Part shown: positions 33,404-41,200 of the stretch, one piece after another
Position numbering within the stretch: the first letter of the stretch is position 1
Layout: each line of letters starts with the position of its first letter
Source of the DNA: Actomonas sp051209155
GTDB lineage: Bacteria > Verrucomicrobiota > Verrucomicrobiia > Opitutales > Opitutaceae
Strand: one strand, 5' to 3'
Assembly (NCBI GenBank): GCA_051209155.1
Contig: JBPJGB010000002.1
DNA: 64,000 nucleotides
Translations under genes and position numbers: made by a program
The notes under the pieces: generated by a model
What the model was told of the DNA's origin: nothing
What the model saw: only the letters and a program-made list of their open reading frames with translations
Database searches by the model: none

Positions 33404-34072
33404 TCAGGGGCGAGGCGGGAGACCGAGATTGCCCGGTGCGCGGAAGCGAGGATCGCGGCGATCGTAATAGTAGTCGCCGTAGTAAGGCGTGCCGCCGCGC
33501 ATCGTGCTGTAAGTGACCGCCGCGCTGAAGCGGCCCTTCGGGTCGCTGATCACGGTGGTCATCGAACCGCCGTAAAAGCTGTCGCCGCCCGCGCTGCCGA
33601 CGGTAATGGAAACCTCGCCGTGCACTTCGAGACGGGGACCGTCGCTGGAGACGGCTTCGCCGTCGCCGGTGGTGCGCGCGCGGGTGCGATCGCCGCGGGC
33701 GATGTAGGGCACACGCGGGGTATCGGCGAGGAAGCCGGCAATGTGTTGGTCGAGACGTTCCCGTTGTTCGTCGCTGAGGCGGTCCATTCCGGTGGCATCG
33801 AGTTCGGCCTCCGAACGGCGGGACGAAAAGGTGCCGGCAAATCCGGTCACGTTGCCGGCGCGGGCGGAGGCGATTTCGTAGGCGACGAGGTTTTCGAGGT
33901 TGGCGCGCTCCTGGGCGGACAACTCGTGCATGCCGGTGGCGAGTTTTTCGGTCTCGGAGAGTCGGGCCAGGAAGTCGGCACTCGGCGTCCAGTGTTGAGC
34001 CGAGGCGGTGGCGGCGCCCCAGCAGCCCACGAGGAGGGCGAGCAGGCGCAAGAATCGAGAGGAAGCGGGCAT
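33404..34072 (-). CDS. Secreted protein of unknown function upstream of the sigma factor
   Basis: 222 aa with signal peptide MPASSRFLRLLALLVGCWG, mature from about AQHWTPSADF. Two similar helical segments, SETEKLATGMHELSAQERAN and ELDATGMDRLSDEQRERLDQ, are separated by about 35 residues and look like an internal repeat (TGM-x-LS-x2-[EQ]R). A C-terminal beta-rich part (RLEVHGEVSITVGSAGG, GRFSAAVTYSTMRGGTPYYG) ends with a Tyr/Asp/Arg tail. No family is recognised. It is the first gene of the minus-strand run and 86 bp upstream of the sigma gene. Confidence 0.65.
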   Translation of the reverse strand: MPASSRFLRLLALLVGCWGAATASAQHWTPSADFLARLSETEKLATGMHELSAQERANLENLVAYEIASARAGNVTGFAGTFSSRRSEAELDATGMDRLSDEQRERLDQHIAGFLADTPRVPYIARGDRTRARTTGDGEAVSSDGPRLEVHGEVSITVGSAGGDSFYGGSMTTVISDPKGRFSAAVTYSTMRGGTPYYGDYYYDRRDPRFRAPGNLGLPPRP

Positions 34073-34148
34073 GGGGATAAGAGCCGCGAGGGCGGCGAAA
34101 GTTCCGAAAGGGGTCGGATCGGAGTGTGCCGAAAGTTGCGGTCCGGGG

Positions 34149-35903
34149 TCAATCTTCGCCCGTGTTCTCGCTCGGTGGCGGAGTGGCGGACCGGAGTGAG
34201 GAACGGGGCGGCGCGAGGTCGCCGACGGAGGCGACGTTCATGGCGCCGAAGAGGGCGGTGAAAGGGATCTCGATCACGACCTGCCAGGTGCGCCCCCGGT
34301 GGATGCGGTAGGTCCAGGTGCCCTCGAGTTGTTGGATGCGTTGCCCGATGTTGCGCAGTCCGTTGCCGGAGGTGACGGCGTCGTTGGGGGTGAAGCCATC
34401 GTTTTCCCAGCGAATGACGAGGAAGCCGGCTTCGCGGCGCAGGAAGAACGAGGTGTGATCGGGCCGGGCGTGACGCGCGGCGTTGGAGATGAGCTCGCGG
34501 GCGATGTAGTAGACGTGGATCTGTGCGTCGCGGGAGAGGCCGTCGAGCACACCTTCCTCGATGGAGAGTTGGGCGGACTGGCGCGAGATCGACTGCATGT
34601 AGCGTTCGAAGCGTTGCAGCGACGTCTCGAGGTCCTGATCGCGCAGCTCTTCCGGCTCCAGATCAAGCAGGAGGTTGCGCAGGTCGGCCGAGCACTCGGT
34701 GAGGATGCCGCGGATGGAAGCCAGTTGCGCGGTGGAGGGAGAGCGACCGGAGGAGGTGAGGGCTTCGAGCGAACTGATCTTGAGGCCGGCGGCGTAGAGC
34801 GATTGCAGCGGACCGTCGTGGAGGTCGGAGGCGAGACGCAGCCGCAGGGCTTCGTTGGTCTCGCGATGATGATCGTCGTCGTCAGGATTGGCGGCGGCGA
34901 GGCGGCGCCGAATTTCTTCCTGCAACATGCGACCCTGGCGGAACTGGGAGGAGAGGAGGCGGGCGATCTCGCCGAAGTCGGATTTGGCCACGAGGAGATC
35001 GGCCAAGTGGATCGGGTTGCGCGATTCGAGCGACCGGGTGATCCGGCCCAGCGGACGCACAATGGTCAGGCCGATAAAGATCGCGAGCAGGGCCAAGAGG
35101 ATGGCGATGCTGCTGGCGAAGATGAGGGCCTGCTCGCCGAGCGACTGCCGCACCTGCTCGATTGTGGTGGCGTCGAAGGTTCCAGTGACGGTCGCGATGC
35201 GGGTGTTATTGAGGCCGTTGATTGGCGACGTGAAAAAGTAGCCGGAGGTCGGCGCGGCCCGGAGCGGGGCGTTGGTGAAATCGGCGTCGGCAGACGGCTC
35301 GATCGTGACGCTAAGTCGAGATTGGCAAAGGTTGCCGAGCTGGCTGAGCCAGGACTCGTCCCAGCGTTTGCCGATCAGCAGGTAGCCGACGACCGGAGTC
35401 TCGTGGCGCCAAAAGGTCGGGTCCTGCACGGCCGAGCCGAAGATCTGCCAGATCTCGCCCTCGATCACGGTAAAGTAGCTGAACTCGAAGCCCTCGGCGA
35501 TGTGCTCGCGCAGGCTGTCGGCAGAGTCGAAGGGCACGCGCGGCCGGCGATAGTCCACGTCGATGGTGTGCACGAGGGACAGATCGGTGCCGAGCACCCA
35601 CAGCGCGTCGCAGCCACCGGGCATGCCGACGATGTTTTCGATGTTGTTGGAGGCCCAGGTGGGATCCGGGTCCTGCATGAATTGCACCATGTCGTCCCAC
35701 CACGAATAGCTTGCAACGAGGCTCTTGAGGCCGGCGCTCTGCAACTTCGCCCCGCTGCGGAAGAAGACGGCGTGCTCCTCGGTCCGGTCGGAGATGAGGG
35801 TGCCGATTTTTTGCTTTGAGGAGCGGTAGGAAAGACCGACGGCCACGACGACTCCGGTGAAAACCACCGCAAGGATCAGGCTGAGTCGGGTGAGCAAGTT
35901 CAT
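34149..35903 (-). CDS. CHASE4 sensor histidine kinase, NarX/DegS type
   Basis: 584 aa. TM1 (LLTRLSLILAVVFTGVVVAV, residues ~2-22) and TM2 (ALIFASSIAILLALLAIFIG, ~255-275) flank a periplasmic CHASE4-like domain marked by YSWWDDMVQFMQDPD and the strand VVGYLLIGKRWDESWL. A HAMP-like linker follows. The kinase is of the HisKA_3 type: phospho-acceptor His in LASDLHDGPLQSLYAAGL, then HATPase_c with IARELISNAARHARPDH and GNGLRNIGQRI. Such kinases normally pair with a LuxR-type response regulator, but none is encoded nearby, so it is an orphan here. The start at 35903 opens on TM1. Confidence 0.88.
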   Translation of the reverse strand: MNLLTRLSLILAVVFTGVVVAVGLSYRSSKQKIGTLISDRTEEHAVFFRSGAKLQSAGLKSLVASYSWWDDMVQFMQDPDPTWASNNIENIVGMPGGCDALWVLGTDLSLVHTIDVDYRRPRVPFDSADSLREHIAEGFEFSYFTVIEGEIWQIFGSAVQDPTFWRHETPVVGYLLIGKRWDESWLSQLGNLCQSRLSVTIEPSADADFTNAPLRAAPTSGYFFTSPINGLNNTRIATVTGTFDATTIEQVRQSLGEQALIFASSIAILLALLAIFIGLTIVRPLGRITRSLESRNPIHLADLLVAKSDFGEIARLLSSQFRQGRMLQEEIRRRLAAANPDDDDHHRETNEALRLRLASDLHDGPLQSLYAAGLKISSLEALTSSGRSPSTAQLASIRGILTECSADLRNLLLDLEPEELRDQDLETSLQRFERYMQSISRQSAQLSIEEGVLDGLSRDAQIHVYYIARELISNAARHARPDHTSFFLRREAGFLVIRWENDGFTPNDAVTSGNGLRNIGQRIQQLEGTWTYRIHRGRTWQVVIEIPFTALFGAMNVASVGDLAPPRSSLRSATPPPSENTGED

Positions 35904-36040
35904 GGCGCGAGCCCGGCTGGCGACAGGCGCCGCAACCGGTTTAACAGGGTGACGCAAATGATTCGCCGGCACTGACTAGGGTCAACGTCGCAGCCAGGGG
36001 GAAATTGCGTAAAACAAGGCCGGAAAGAAGGGAGTAAGAA

Positions 36041-36060
36041 GGGCCTATTTAAATAGGCCC
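36041..36060. terminator. 20-bp perfect palindrome downstream of the TMEM220 gene
   Basis: GGGCCTATTTAAATAGGCCC reads identically on both strands. It begins 4 bp beyond the stop of the gene at 36064 in the direction of transcription, and the minus strand continues TTCTTACT. The position supports a terminator, but a perfect dyad with no spacer and an AT centre could equally be a protein site controlling the kinase gene that starts 138 bp downstream. Confidence 0.5.
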
Positions 36061-36063
36061 ATT

Positions 36064-36450
36064 CTAATCTTTTTCCGGCTCGGGGGCGACTTTGGGTGGT
36101 CGGCGCAGGAGGATGAGGCCCATCCACACGGTGATCCAAATCAGCGCATAAAATTCGCGACCATCGACGATCGATTTGTTGGTCATATGCCACTCTTGCG
36201 TGAGGTCCGAGAAGGGCGTGTGCCAGGCGCCTAGGCGGATGTAGTGGATTTCCCACCATACGCAGATGACGATGATCAGCGGCGCAAACCAGCCGGTGGC
36301 GCGACCGGCGGCGGCGAAACCGGTCACGATGGCCGCGACGGCGTAAAGCACAATCCATGGGGCGGGATCGGGATCGTTGAACTGCAGCGTCGCGGAAAAC
36401 GCGAACAGCGCGGCCATGATGCCATGAGAGATACGAAGGGCCAGGGGCAT
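36064..36450 (-). CDS. TMEM220-family small membrane protein
   Basis: 128 aa, four predicted membrane helices: RISHGIMAALFAFSATLQF, PWIVLYAVAAIVTGFAAAG, WFAPLIIVICVWWEIHYI and FYALIWITVWMGLILLRR. The motif FSATLQFNDPDPAPWIVLY is diagnostic of the transmembrane family 220 (QxNDPDxxxW), found in bacteria and animals with no assigned activity. The start at 36450 begins just before TM1; the upstream extension is arginine-rich shadow. Nothing in the neighbourhood suggests a function. Confidence 0.85.
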   Translation of the reverse strand: MPLALRISHGIMAALFAFSATLQFNDPDPAPWIVLYAVAAIVTGFAAAGRATGWFAPLIIVICVWWEIHYIRLGAWHTPFSDLTQEWHMTNKSIVDGREFYALIWITVWMGLILLRRPPKVAPEPEKD

Positions 36451-36605
36451 GTTATCGAGGGGAGAAATCCGTCGGAGTCGGCGACGGCGGGTCAGCCCGC
36501 ACCTTGATGAGCTGGCAGCCACAGGCAACGGGAAAGCCGAGCCGCCACGGAGCAACGTTCACGGGGGGCGGGCCGCCGCTTGTGGAGTGTTGGAGAGAAC
36601 GCCGG

Positions 36606-38765
36606 TTATTCGGTGCCGGTGAGGCCGCGGCGCTTGAGCAGGGGCTCGACGCGGGGGTCGCGGCCGGTGAAGTCGCGGAAGAGTTGCATGGGGTCGCGCG
36701 ACTCGCCACGCGAAAGCAGGGTGGCGCGAAAGTGGTCGCCGTTGGCGCGGGTCGGGCCGCCGTGGGCTTTGAACCATTCGACGCTTTCGGCATCAAGCAC
36801 CTCGCTCCAGATGTAGCCGTAGTAGCCGGCTGGATACCCACCGGAAAAGACATGGGAGAAATAGGTGCTGCGGTAGCGGGGCGGCACGGCGTCGAGCTTG
36901 AGGCCGACGCGCGCGAGGGCGGCGTCTTCGAAGGCCAGCACGGCTGCCGGCGTCGGCGGGACCTCGTCGGGTTTGAGTTGATGCCAGGCTTGATCGAGCC
37001 AAGTGGCGGCGAGGTATTCGGCGGTGGCGAACCCCTGATTGAACTGCGCGGCGGCTTCGATCTTGGCGAGCAGCGCGGCGGGGATGGGTTCGCCGGTTTC
37101 GTGATGCACGGCGTAGTGCGCGAGGATGGTCGGCCAGTCGCGCCACATCTCATTCACCTGTGACGGAAACTCCACGAAGTCACGCGGCACGCTGGTGCCG
37201 GCGAAGCTGGGGTAGGTGACGTCGGAGAACATCTCGTGAAGGGCGTGACCGAACTCGTGGAAAAGGGTGTTGGTCTCGCTCCACGTGAGCAGCGTGGGCT
37301 GACCGGCGGCGGGTTTGGCGATGTTGAGATGGTTGCCAATGATGGGCTGGGTGCCGAGCAGGTGGGACTGGACCGAATAGCTGTTCTTCCAGGCGCCGCC
37401 GCGTTTGGCGGGGCGCGCGTAGAAATCGCCAACGAAGAACGCGAGGGTGGCGCCGTCGGCGTCGAAGATTTCCCAAACGCGCACGTCGGGGTGATAGACC
37501 GGCAGATCCGGACGGGCTTGGAAGGTGAGGCCGTAGAGTTGGTTGGCCGCGTAGAACACGCCGTCTTCGAGCACGCGGTTCAACTCGAGGTAGGGGCGGA
37601 GTTCGTTTTCGTTGAAGGCGTAGCGCTGGGCCCGGACCTTGGCGGAGTAGAAGGCCCAGTCGTGCGGTGCGAGGGTGAAGTCCTGACCATCGGCGAGAAT
37701 CGCTTCCTGAAGCGCGGCGGCTTCGCGGCGCACGTTGGCGGCGGCGGCGGGAGCGAGACGGCCGAGCATGGTGTTGACGGCGTCGATGGTCTTGGCGGTG
37801 CGTTCCTCCAGTGCGTAGGCGGCGTAGGACTCGTAGCCGAGCAATTGGGCGCGTTCGGCGCGCAGGCGGGCGGTGCGGGCGACGAGCATGCGGTTGTCGA
37901 ACTCGTTGCCCCGGGTGCCGCGGGCGAGGGAAGCCGCGTGCAGGCGGGCGCGCACGGCACGGTCGGTGAGGTCGGCGAGGGCCGGTTGGCCGGAGGTGTT
38001 TTGCAGGGCGAGCAGGAACTTGCCGTCGTGGCCGGCGGCGGTGGCGGCCGTCGCCGCGGCAGCGATCGCGGTGTCCGACAGGCCGTCGAGTTCCTCGCGA
38101 GTGTCGACGAGCAGAGCAGAGGCGTTGGTTTCCTGCAGGACGTTTCGGCGGAACTGCGTGCGCAGGGTGGCGAGCTCGGCGTTGATCTCGGCCATGCGTG
38201 CCTTGGCGGCGGCGTCGAGTAGCGCGCCCGCGCGCACGAAGCGCGTGTAGGTTTGTTCGGCGAGGCGGCGGGATTCCGGGGCGAGGTCGAGGGAATCAAG
38301 CGCGGCGTGCACGGCGGCGACGCGGGTGAAGAGGGCAGGGTTGAGGTGGATCTCGTCGTTGAGCGCAGCTTCGATGGGCGCAAACTTCGCGTCCACGACA
38401 GCGAAGACCTCGTTGCCGATGGTGCTGTTGAGATTGGAAAAGAGGCGATCGACGCGGTCGTAGAGTTGGCCGGAGCGTTCCAGAGCGACGATGGTGTTCT
38501 CGAACGTGGCGGGCGCGGGGTTGTCGACGATGGCTGCGATCTCGTTCCGCTTGGCTGCGATGGCGGCAGTGAACGCGTCGTCGAAATGTTCGGGCCGAAT
38601 CAGGTCGAATTGCGGGAAGCCGAAGGGCAGCGGGCTGGCTTGCAGCACCGGATTGACAGCGGTGACCGACAGTTCGGCGGCGGGCGTGGAAAGGCAGCCG
38701 AGCATGAGGGCGACGACGGGCCAGATGGCGGTCCGCCGGTGCGACAAAAGAGGACGTTGGAGCAT
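36606..38765 (-). CDS. dcp: M3-family peptidyl-dipeptidase (Dcp type), exported
   Basis: 719 aa. The zinc motif HEFGH in LFHEFGHALHEMFSDVTYPS is intact, followed by the downstream Glu region and the M3 C-terminal signature YIWSEVLDAESVEWFKAHGG. The N-terminus NPVLQASPLPFGFPQFDLIR and ATFENTIVALERSGQLYDRV are those of the Dcp/OpdA branch. Unlike cytoplasmic E. coli Dcp it carries an N-terminal hydrophobic signal (TAIWPVVALMLGCLSTPA), with a Cys after MLG that might be lipidated although the lipobox is imperfect. It would release dipeptides from small peptides in the periplasm. Its upstream region (38766-39024) is divergent with the NfeD gene. Confidence 0.92.
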   Translation of the reverse strand: MLQRPLLSHRRTAIWPVVALMLGCLSTPAAELSVTAVNPVLQASPLPFGFPQFDLIRPEHFDDAFTAAIAAKRNEIAAIVDNPAPATFENTIVALERSGQLYDRVDRLFSNLNSTIGNEVFAVVDAKFAPIEAALNDEIHLNPALFTRVAAVHAALDSLDLAPESRRLAEQTYTRFVRAGALLDAAAKARMAEINAELATLRTQFRRNVLQETNASALLVDTREELDGLSDTAIAAAATAATAAGHDGKFLLALQNTSGQPALADLTDRAVRARLHAASLARGTRGNEFDNRMLVARTARLRAERAQLLGYESYAAYALEERTAKTIDAVNTMLGRLAPAAAANVRREAAALQEAILADGQDFTLAPHDWAFYSAKVRAQRYAFNENELRPYLELNRVLEDGVFYAANQLYGLTFQARPDLPVYHPDVRVWEIFDADGATLAFFVGDFYARPAKRGGAWKNSYSVQSHLLGTQPIIGNHLNIAKPAAGQPTLLTWSETNTLFHEFGHALHEMFSDVTYPSFAGTSVPRDFVEFPSQVNEMWRDWPTILAHYAVHHETGEPIPAALLAKIEAAAQFNQGFATAEYLAATWLDQAWHQLKPDEVPPTPAAVLAFEDAALARVGLKLDAVPPRYRSTYFSHVFSGGYPAGYYGYIWSEVLDAESVEWFKAHGGPTRANGDHFRATLLSRGESRDPMQLFRDFTGRDPRVEPLLKRRGLTGTE

Positions 38766-39024
38766 GGGCGTTGTTTGTTTCGGCCCACTGAAATGGGTTC
38801 GAACAGACCTGCAACACCTCGGTCTGGTTGGGGATGTTCACTTGGCTTGCAATCGAAGGATGCTCGTGGCAGAAATTCGCCCAAAGCCGTTCGATGAACG
38901 AGAGTTACAAACACGCTTCCATAGAGTAACAGCGGGATGAATACACGGTGTGATATGGTTTCGCTGCCGAGAAGGCGCCGCCGCGCTGAAACTCCTCTCG
39001 GGTAAACTTCAATCCTGCGCTATT

Positions 39025-39630
39025 ATGATCGATTGGTGGAATGGTCTCTCTCTCGCCCTGCAGGTCTTTTATGGCATCGGGTTCATTTCCCTGCTTTTGT
39101 CGGTGCTGCAACTGGGGCTGTCGCTGTTCGGCTTGGGTGGAGACGCGTTTGATCTTGATTTGGAGCTCGGCGATGGTGACCCGGCCGGCGCGAGTGTGGT
39201 TTCGGGGCAAACCTTGTCGGCCTTCTTTCTCGGTTTCGGCTGGGTGGGCGCGGCGGTGTTGACCGCTGGTCTGAGCCTCCTGATCGCGATCGTCTTCGCT
39301 GCGGTGGTGGGCGTCGTGGTGATGTTTGCCACCTACTTCCTGATTCGTCAGGTGCTGCGGCTCCAATCCAGCGGCAACCTCGACTACCGCAACGCCATCG
39401 GTCAGCAGGCGACCGTCTATGTGACCCTGCCGGGAGACGACGAAGACGGCGGCGGGCAGATTCAGTTCATGATTCAGGGCCGCCTGCGCACCGCCAGCGC
39501 TCGCAAGGTCACCCCCGGCGTCGCGAAGCCCGGCGAGAAGGTAACGATCACCGGCATGTTTGGCGAAACCTCCTATGTCGTGGACTCCGTGCGTGAGACC
39601 ACGGCGCAACCGCCGCCCCTTTCCTCCTAA
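39025..39630 (+). CDS. NfeD-like membrane protein, flotillin partner
   Basis: 201 aa. Three predicted TM segments (LSLALQVFYGIGFISLLLSV, SAFFLGFGWVGAAVLTAGLS and LLIAIVFAAVVGVVVMFATY) precede a soluble beta-rich OB-fold domain (IGQQATVYVTLPGDDEDGGG, KPGEKVTITGMFGETSYVVD) typical of NfeD proteins. The flotillin gene starts 4 bp after its stop, the standard nfeD-floT arrangement, where the two proteins interact in membrane microdomains. The start at 39025 is chosen because it precedes TM1. It is the short form without a ClpP-like protease domain. Confidence 0.85.
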   Translation: MIDWWNGLSLALQVFYGIGFISLLLSVLQLGLSLFGLGGDAFDLDLELGDGDPAGASVVSGQTLSAFFLGFGWVGAAVLTAGLSLLIAIVFAAVVGVVVMFATYFLIRQVLRLQSSGNLDYRNAIGQQATVYVTLPGDDEDGGGQIQFMIQGRLRTASARKVTPGVAKPGEKVTITGMFGETSYVVDSVRETTAQPPPLSS

Positions 39631-39634
39631 TCCC

Positions 39635-41140
39635 ATGTTAAACAGCATCCCCATCCTGCTCGGCATCGTCGCCGGCATCATCTTCCTCATCGGTTTTCTT
39701 GTCACGGCGGCCACGCGCTACAAGCGCTGCCCGTCCGACCGCCTCCTCGTTGTCTACGGTAAGATCGCCGGCGGCAAGTCGGCCAACTGTTACCACGGTG
39801 GCGCGGCCTTTGTCTGGCCCATCATTCAAGGTTATCAATACCTCGACCTGACGCCGCTGCCGATCGACATCCGGCTCGAGGGCGCGCTCTCCAAGCAGAA
39901 CATCCGCGTCAACACGCCCTCCACCTTCACGGTCGGTATTTCGACGGAGCCGGGCATCATGGAAAACGCCGCCGAGCGCCTGCTCGGTCTGGGCCTCGCC
40001 GAGATCAAGGAACTGGCGAAGGACATCATCTTCGGCCAGATGCGCGTCGTCATCGCCACGATGGACATCGAGGAAATCAACGCCGACCGCGACAAGCTCA
40101 TCGCCAACATTTCGATGGGCGTTGAAGTTGAGCTCAAGAAGGTCGGTCTGCGCCTCATCAACGTGAACGTGCAGGACATCACCGACGCTTCCGGCTACAT
40201 TGATGCGCTCGGTCAAGAGGCCGCTTCGAAGGCGATTGCCGAAGCCAAGGTCAAGGTCGCCCAAGCGCAACGAGACGGTGACATCGGCGCCGCCGAAGCG
40301 CAGCGCGACCAGCGCGTGCGGGTGGCGGAAGCCGATGCTGTCGCCACCGAGGGCGAGAACGCGGCCAAGGTCACGGTGGCAAACTCCAACGCCAGTCGTC
40401 GTGTCCGCGAAGCCGAAGCCGAGCGCCAGGCGATCACCTCCGAAAAGGTCGCGCAGGCGACAGCGCTCAAGGATTCCTACGTCGCGGAAGAGGCGGCGGA
40501 AAAGCAACGTGCGATCAAGGAGAAGGCCACCCAGGAGGCCAACGTGATCGTGCCGGCGGAAGTCGACCGCGACAAAGCGATCGTCGACGCCGAGGCGAAG
40601 GCCGAGGCCATCCGCCGCGTCCAGAAGGGCGAGGCCGACGCGGTGCGCCTCCAGAAGCAGGCCGAGGCCGATGGTCTCAAGGCGGTCAAGCAGGCCGAGG
40701 CCGACGGTCTACGTTTCAAGCTCACGGCCGAGGCCGATGGTCAGCGTCTCAAGATGCTGGCCGAAGCCGAAGGTGTGGAGGCCCTGCTCAAGAACAAGGC
40801 CAAGGGTTTTGCCGAGCTCGTCTCGTCGTTCAGCAGCGAGGAGCAGGCGCAGCTCATGCTCGTCATCGAGCAACTGCCGAAGCTGGTCGAGGAGCAGGTC
40901 AAAGCGATCTCCAACCTCAAGATCGACAAGGTCACGGTCTGGGACGGCGGCAAGAACGCCGACGGCAAGAGCAGCACCTCGAACTTCCTGTCCGGACTGG
41001 TCGGCTCGCTGCCACCGCTGCACGAGATCACCCGCAACGTCGGCGTCGAGTTGCCGGAGTATCTCGGCAAACTCGGCGGCAAGGCGGATCGCGCGGCGCC
41101 GGCCGAGCCCGCGGACGACGCGGGCGAATCCAAATCCTGA
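39635..41140 (+). CDS. Flotillin-family SPFH protein
   Basis: 501 aa. N-terminal membrane hairpin (IPILLGIVAGIIFLIGFLVT) then the SPFH domain (YKRCPSDRLLVVYGKIAGGK, TFTVGISTEPGIMENAAERL, DIEEINADRDKLIANISMGV, VGLRLINVNVQDITD), then a long coiled coil with repeated EA(E/D)ADG(L/Q)-type units (residues ~205-410). This is the FloT/YqiK architecture; it oligomerises and organises membrane microdomains. It follows the NfeD gene by 4 bp and is closed by a strong terminator, so the two form a two-gene operon. A Gly/Asp/Ala-rich tail ends the protein. Confidence 0.93.
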   Translation: MLNSIPILLGIVAGIIFLIGFLVTAATRYKRCPSDRLLVVYGKIAGGKSANCYHGGAAFVWPIIQGYQYLDLTPLPIDIRLEGALSKQNIRVNTPSTFTVGISTEPGIMENAAERLLGLGLAEIKELAKDIIFGQMRVVIATMDIEEINADRDKLIANISMGVEVELKKVGLRLINVNVQDITDASGYIDALGQEAASKAIAEAKVKVAQAQRDGDIGAAEAQRDQRVRVAEADAVATEGENAAKVTVANSNASRRVREAEAERQAITSEKVAQATALKDSYVAEEAAEKQRAIKEKATQEANVIVPAEVDRDKAIVDAEAKAEAIRRVQKGEADAVRLQKQAEADGLKAVKQAEADGLRFKLTAEADGQRLKMLAEAEGVEALLKNKAKGFAELVSSFSSEEQAQLMLVIEQLPKLVEEQVKAISNLKIDKVTVWDGGKNADGKSSTSNFLSGLVGSLPPLHEITRNVGVELPEYLGKLGGKADRAAPAEPADDAGESKS

Positions 41141-41150
41141 ATACGCAAAA

Positions 41151-41178
41151 GCGGCACCCGGGCGGGTGCCGCTTTTTT
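41151..41178 (+). terminator. Rho-independent terminator after the flotillin gene
   Basis: GCGGCACCC (41151-41159) pairs with GGGTGCCGC (41164-41172) over a 4-nt loop, followed by TTTTTT at 41173-41178. AAAA precedes the stem, so it can also terminate minus-strand transcripts, which fits the convergent gene at 41201. Confidence 0.92.
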
Positions 41179-41200
41179 GTCGGCTGCTGACTCGCCGGGT

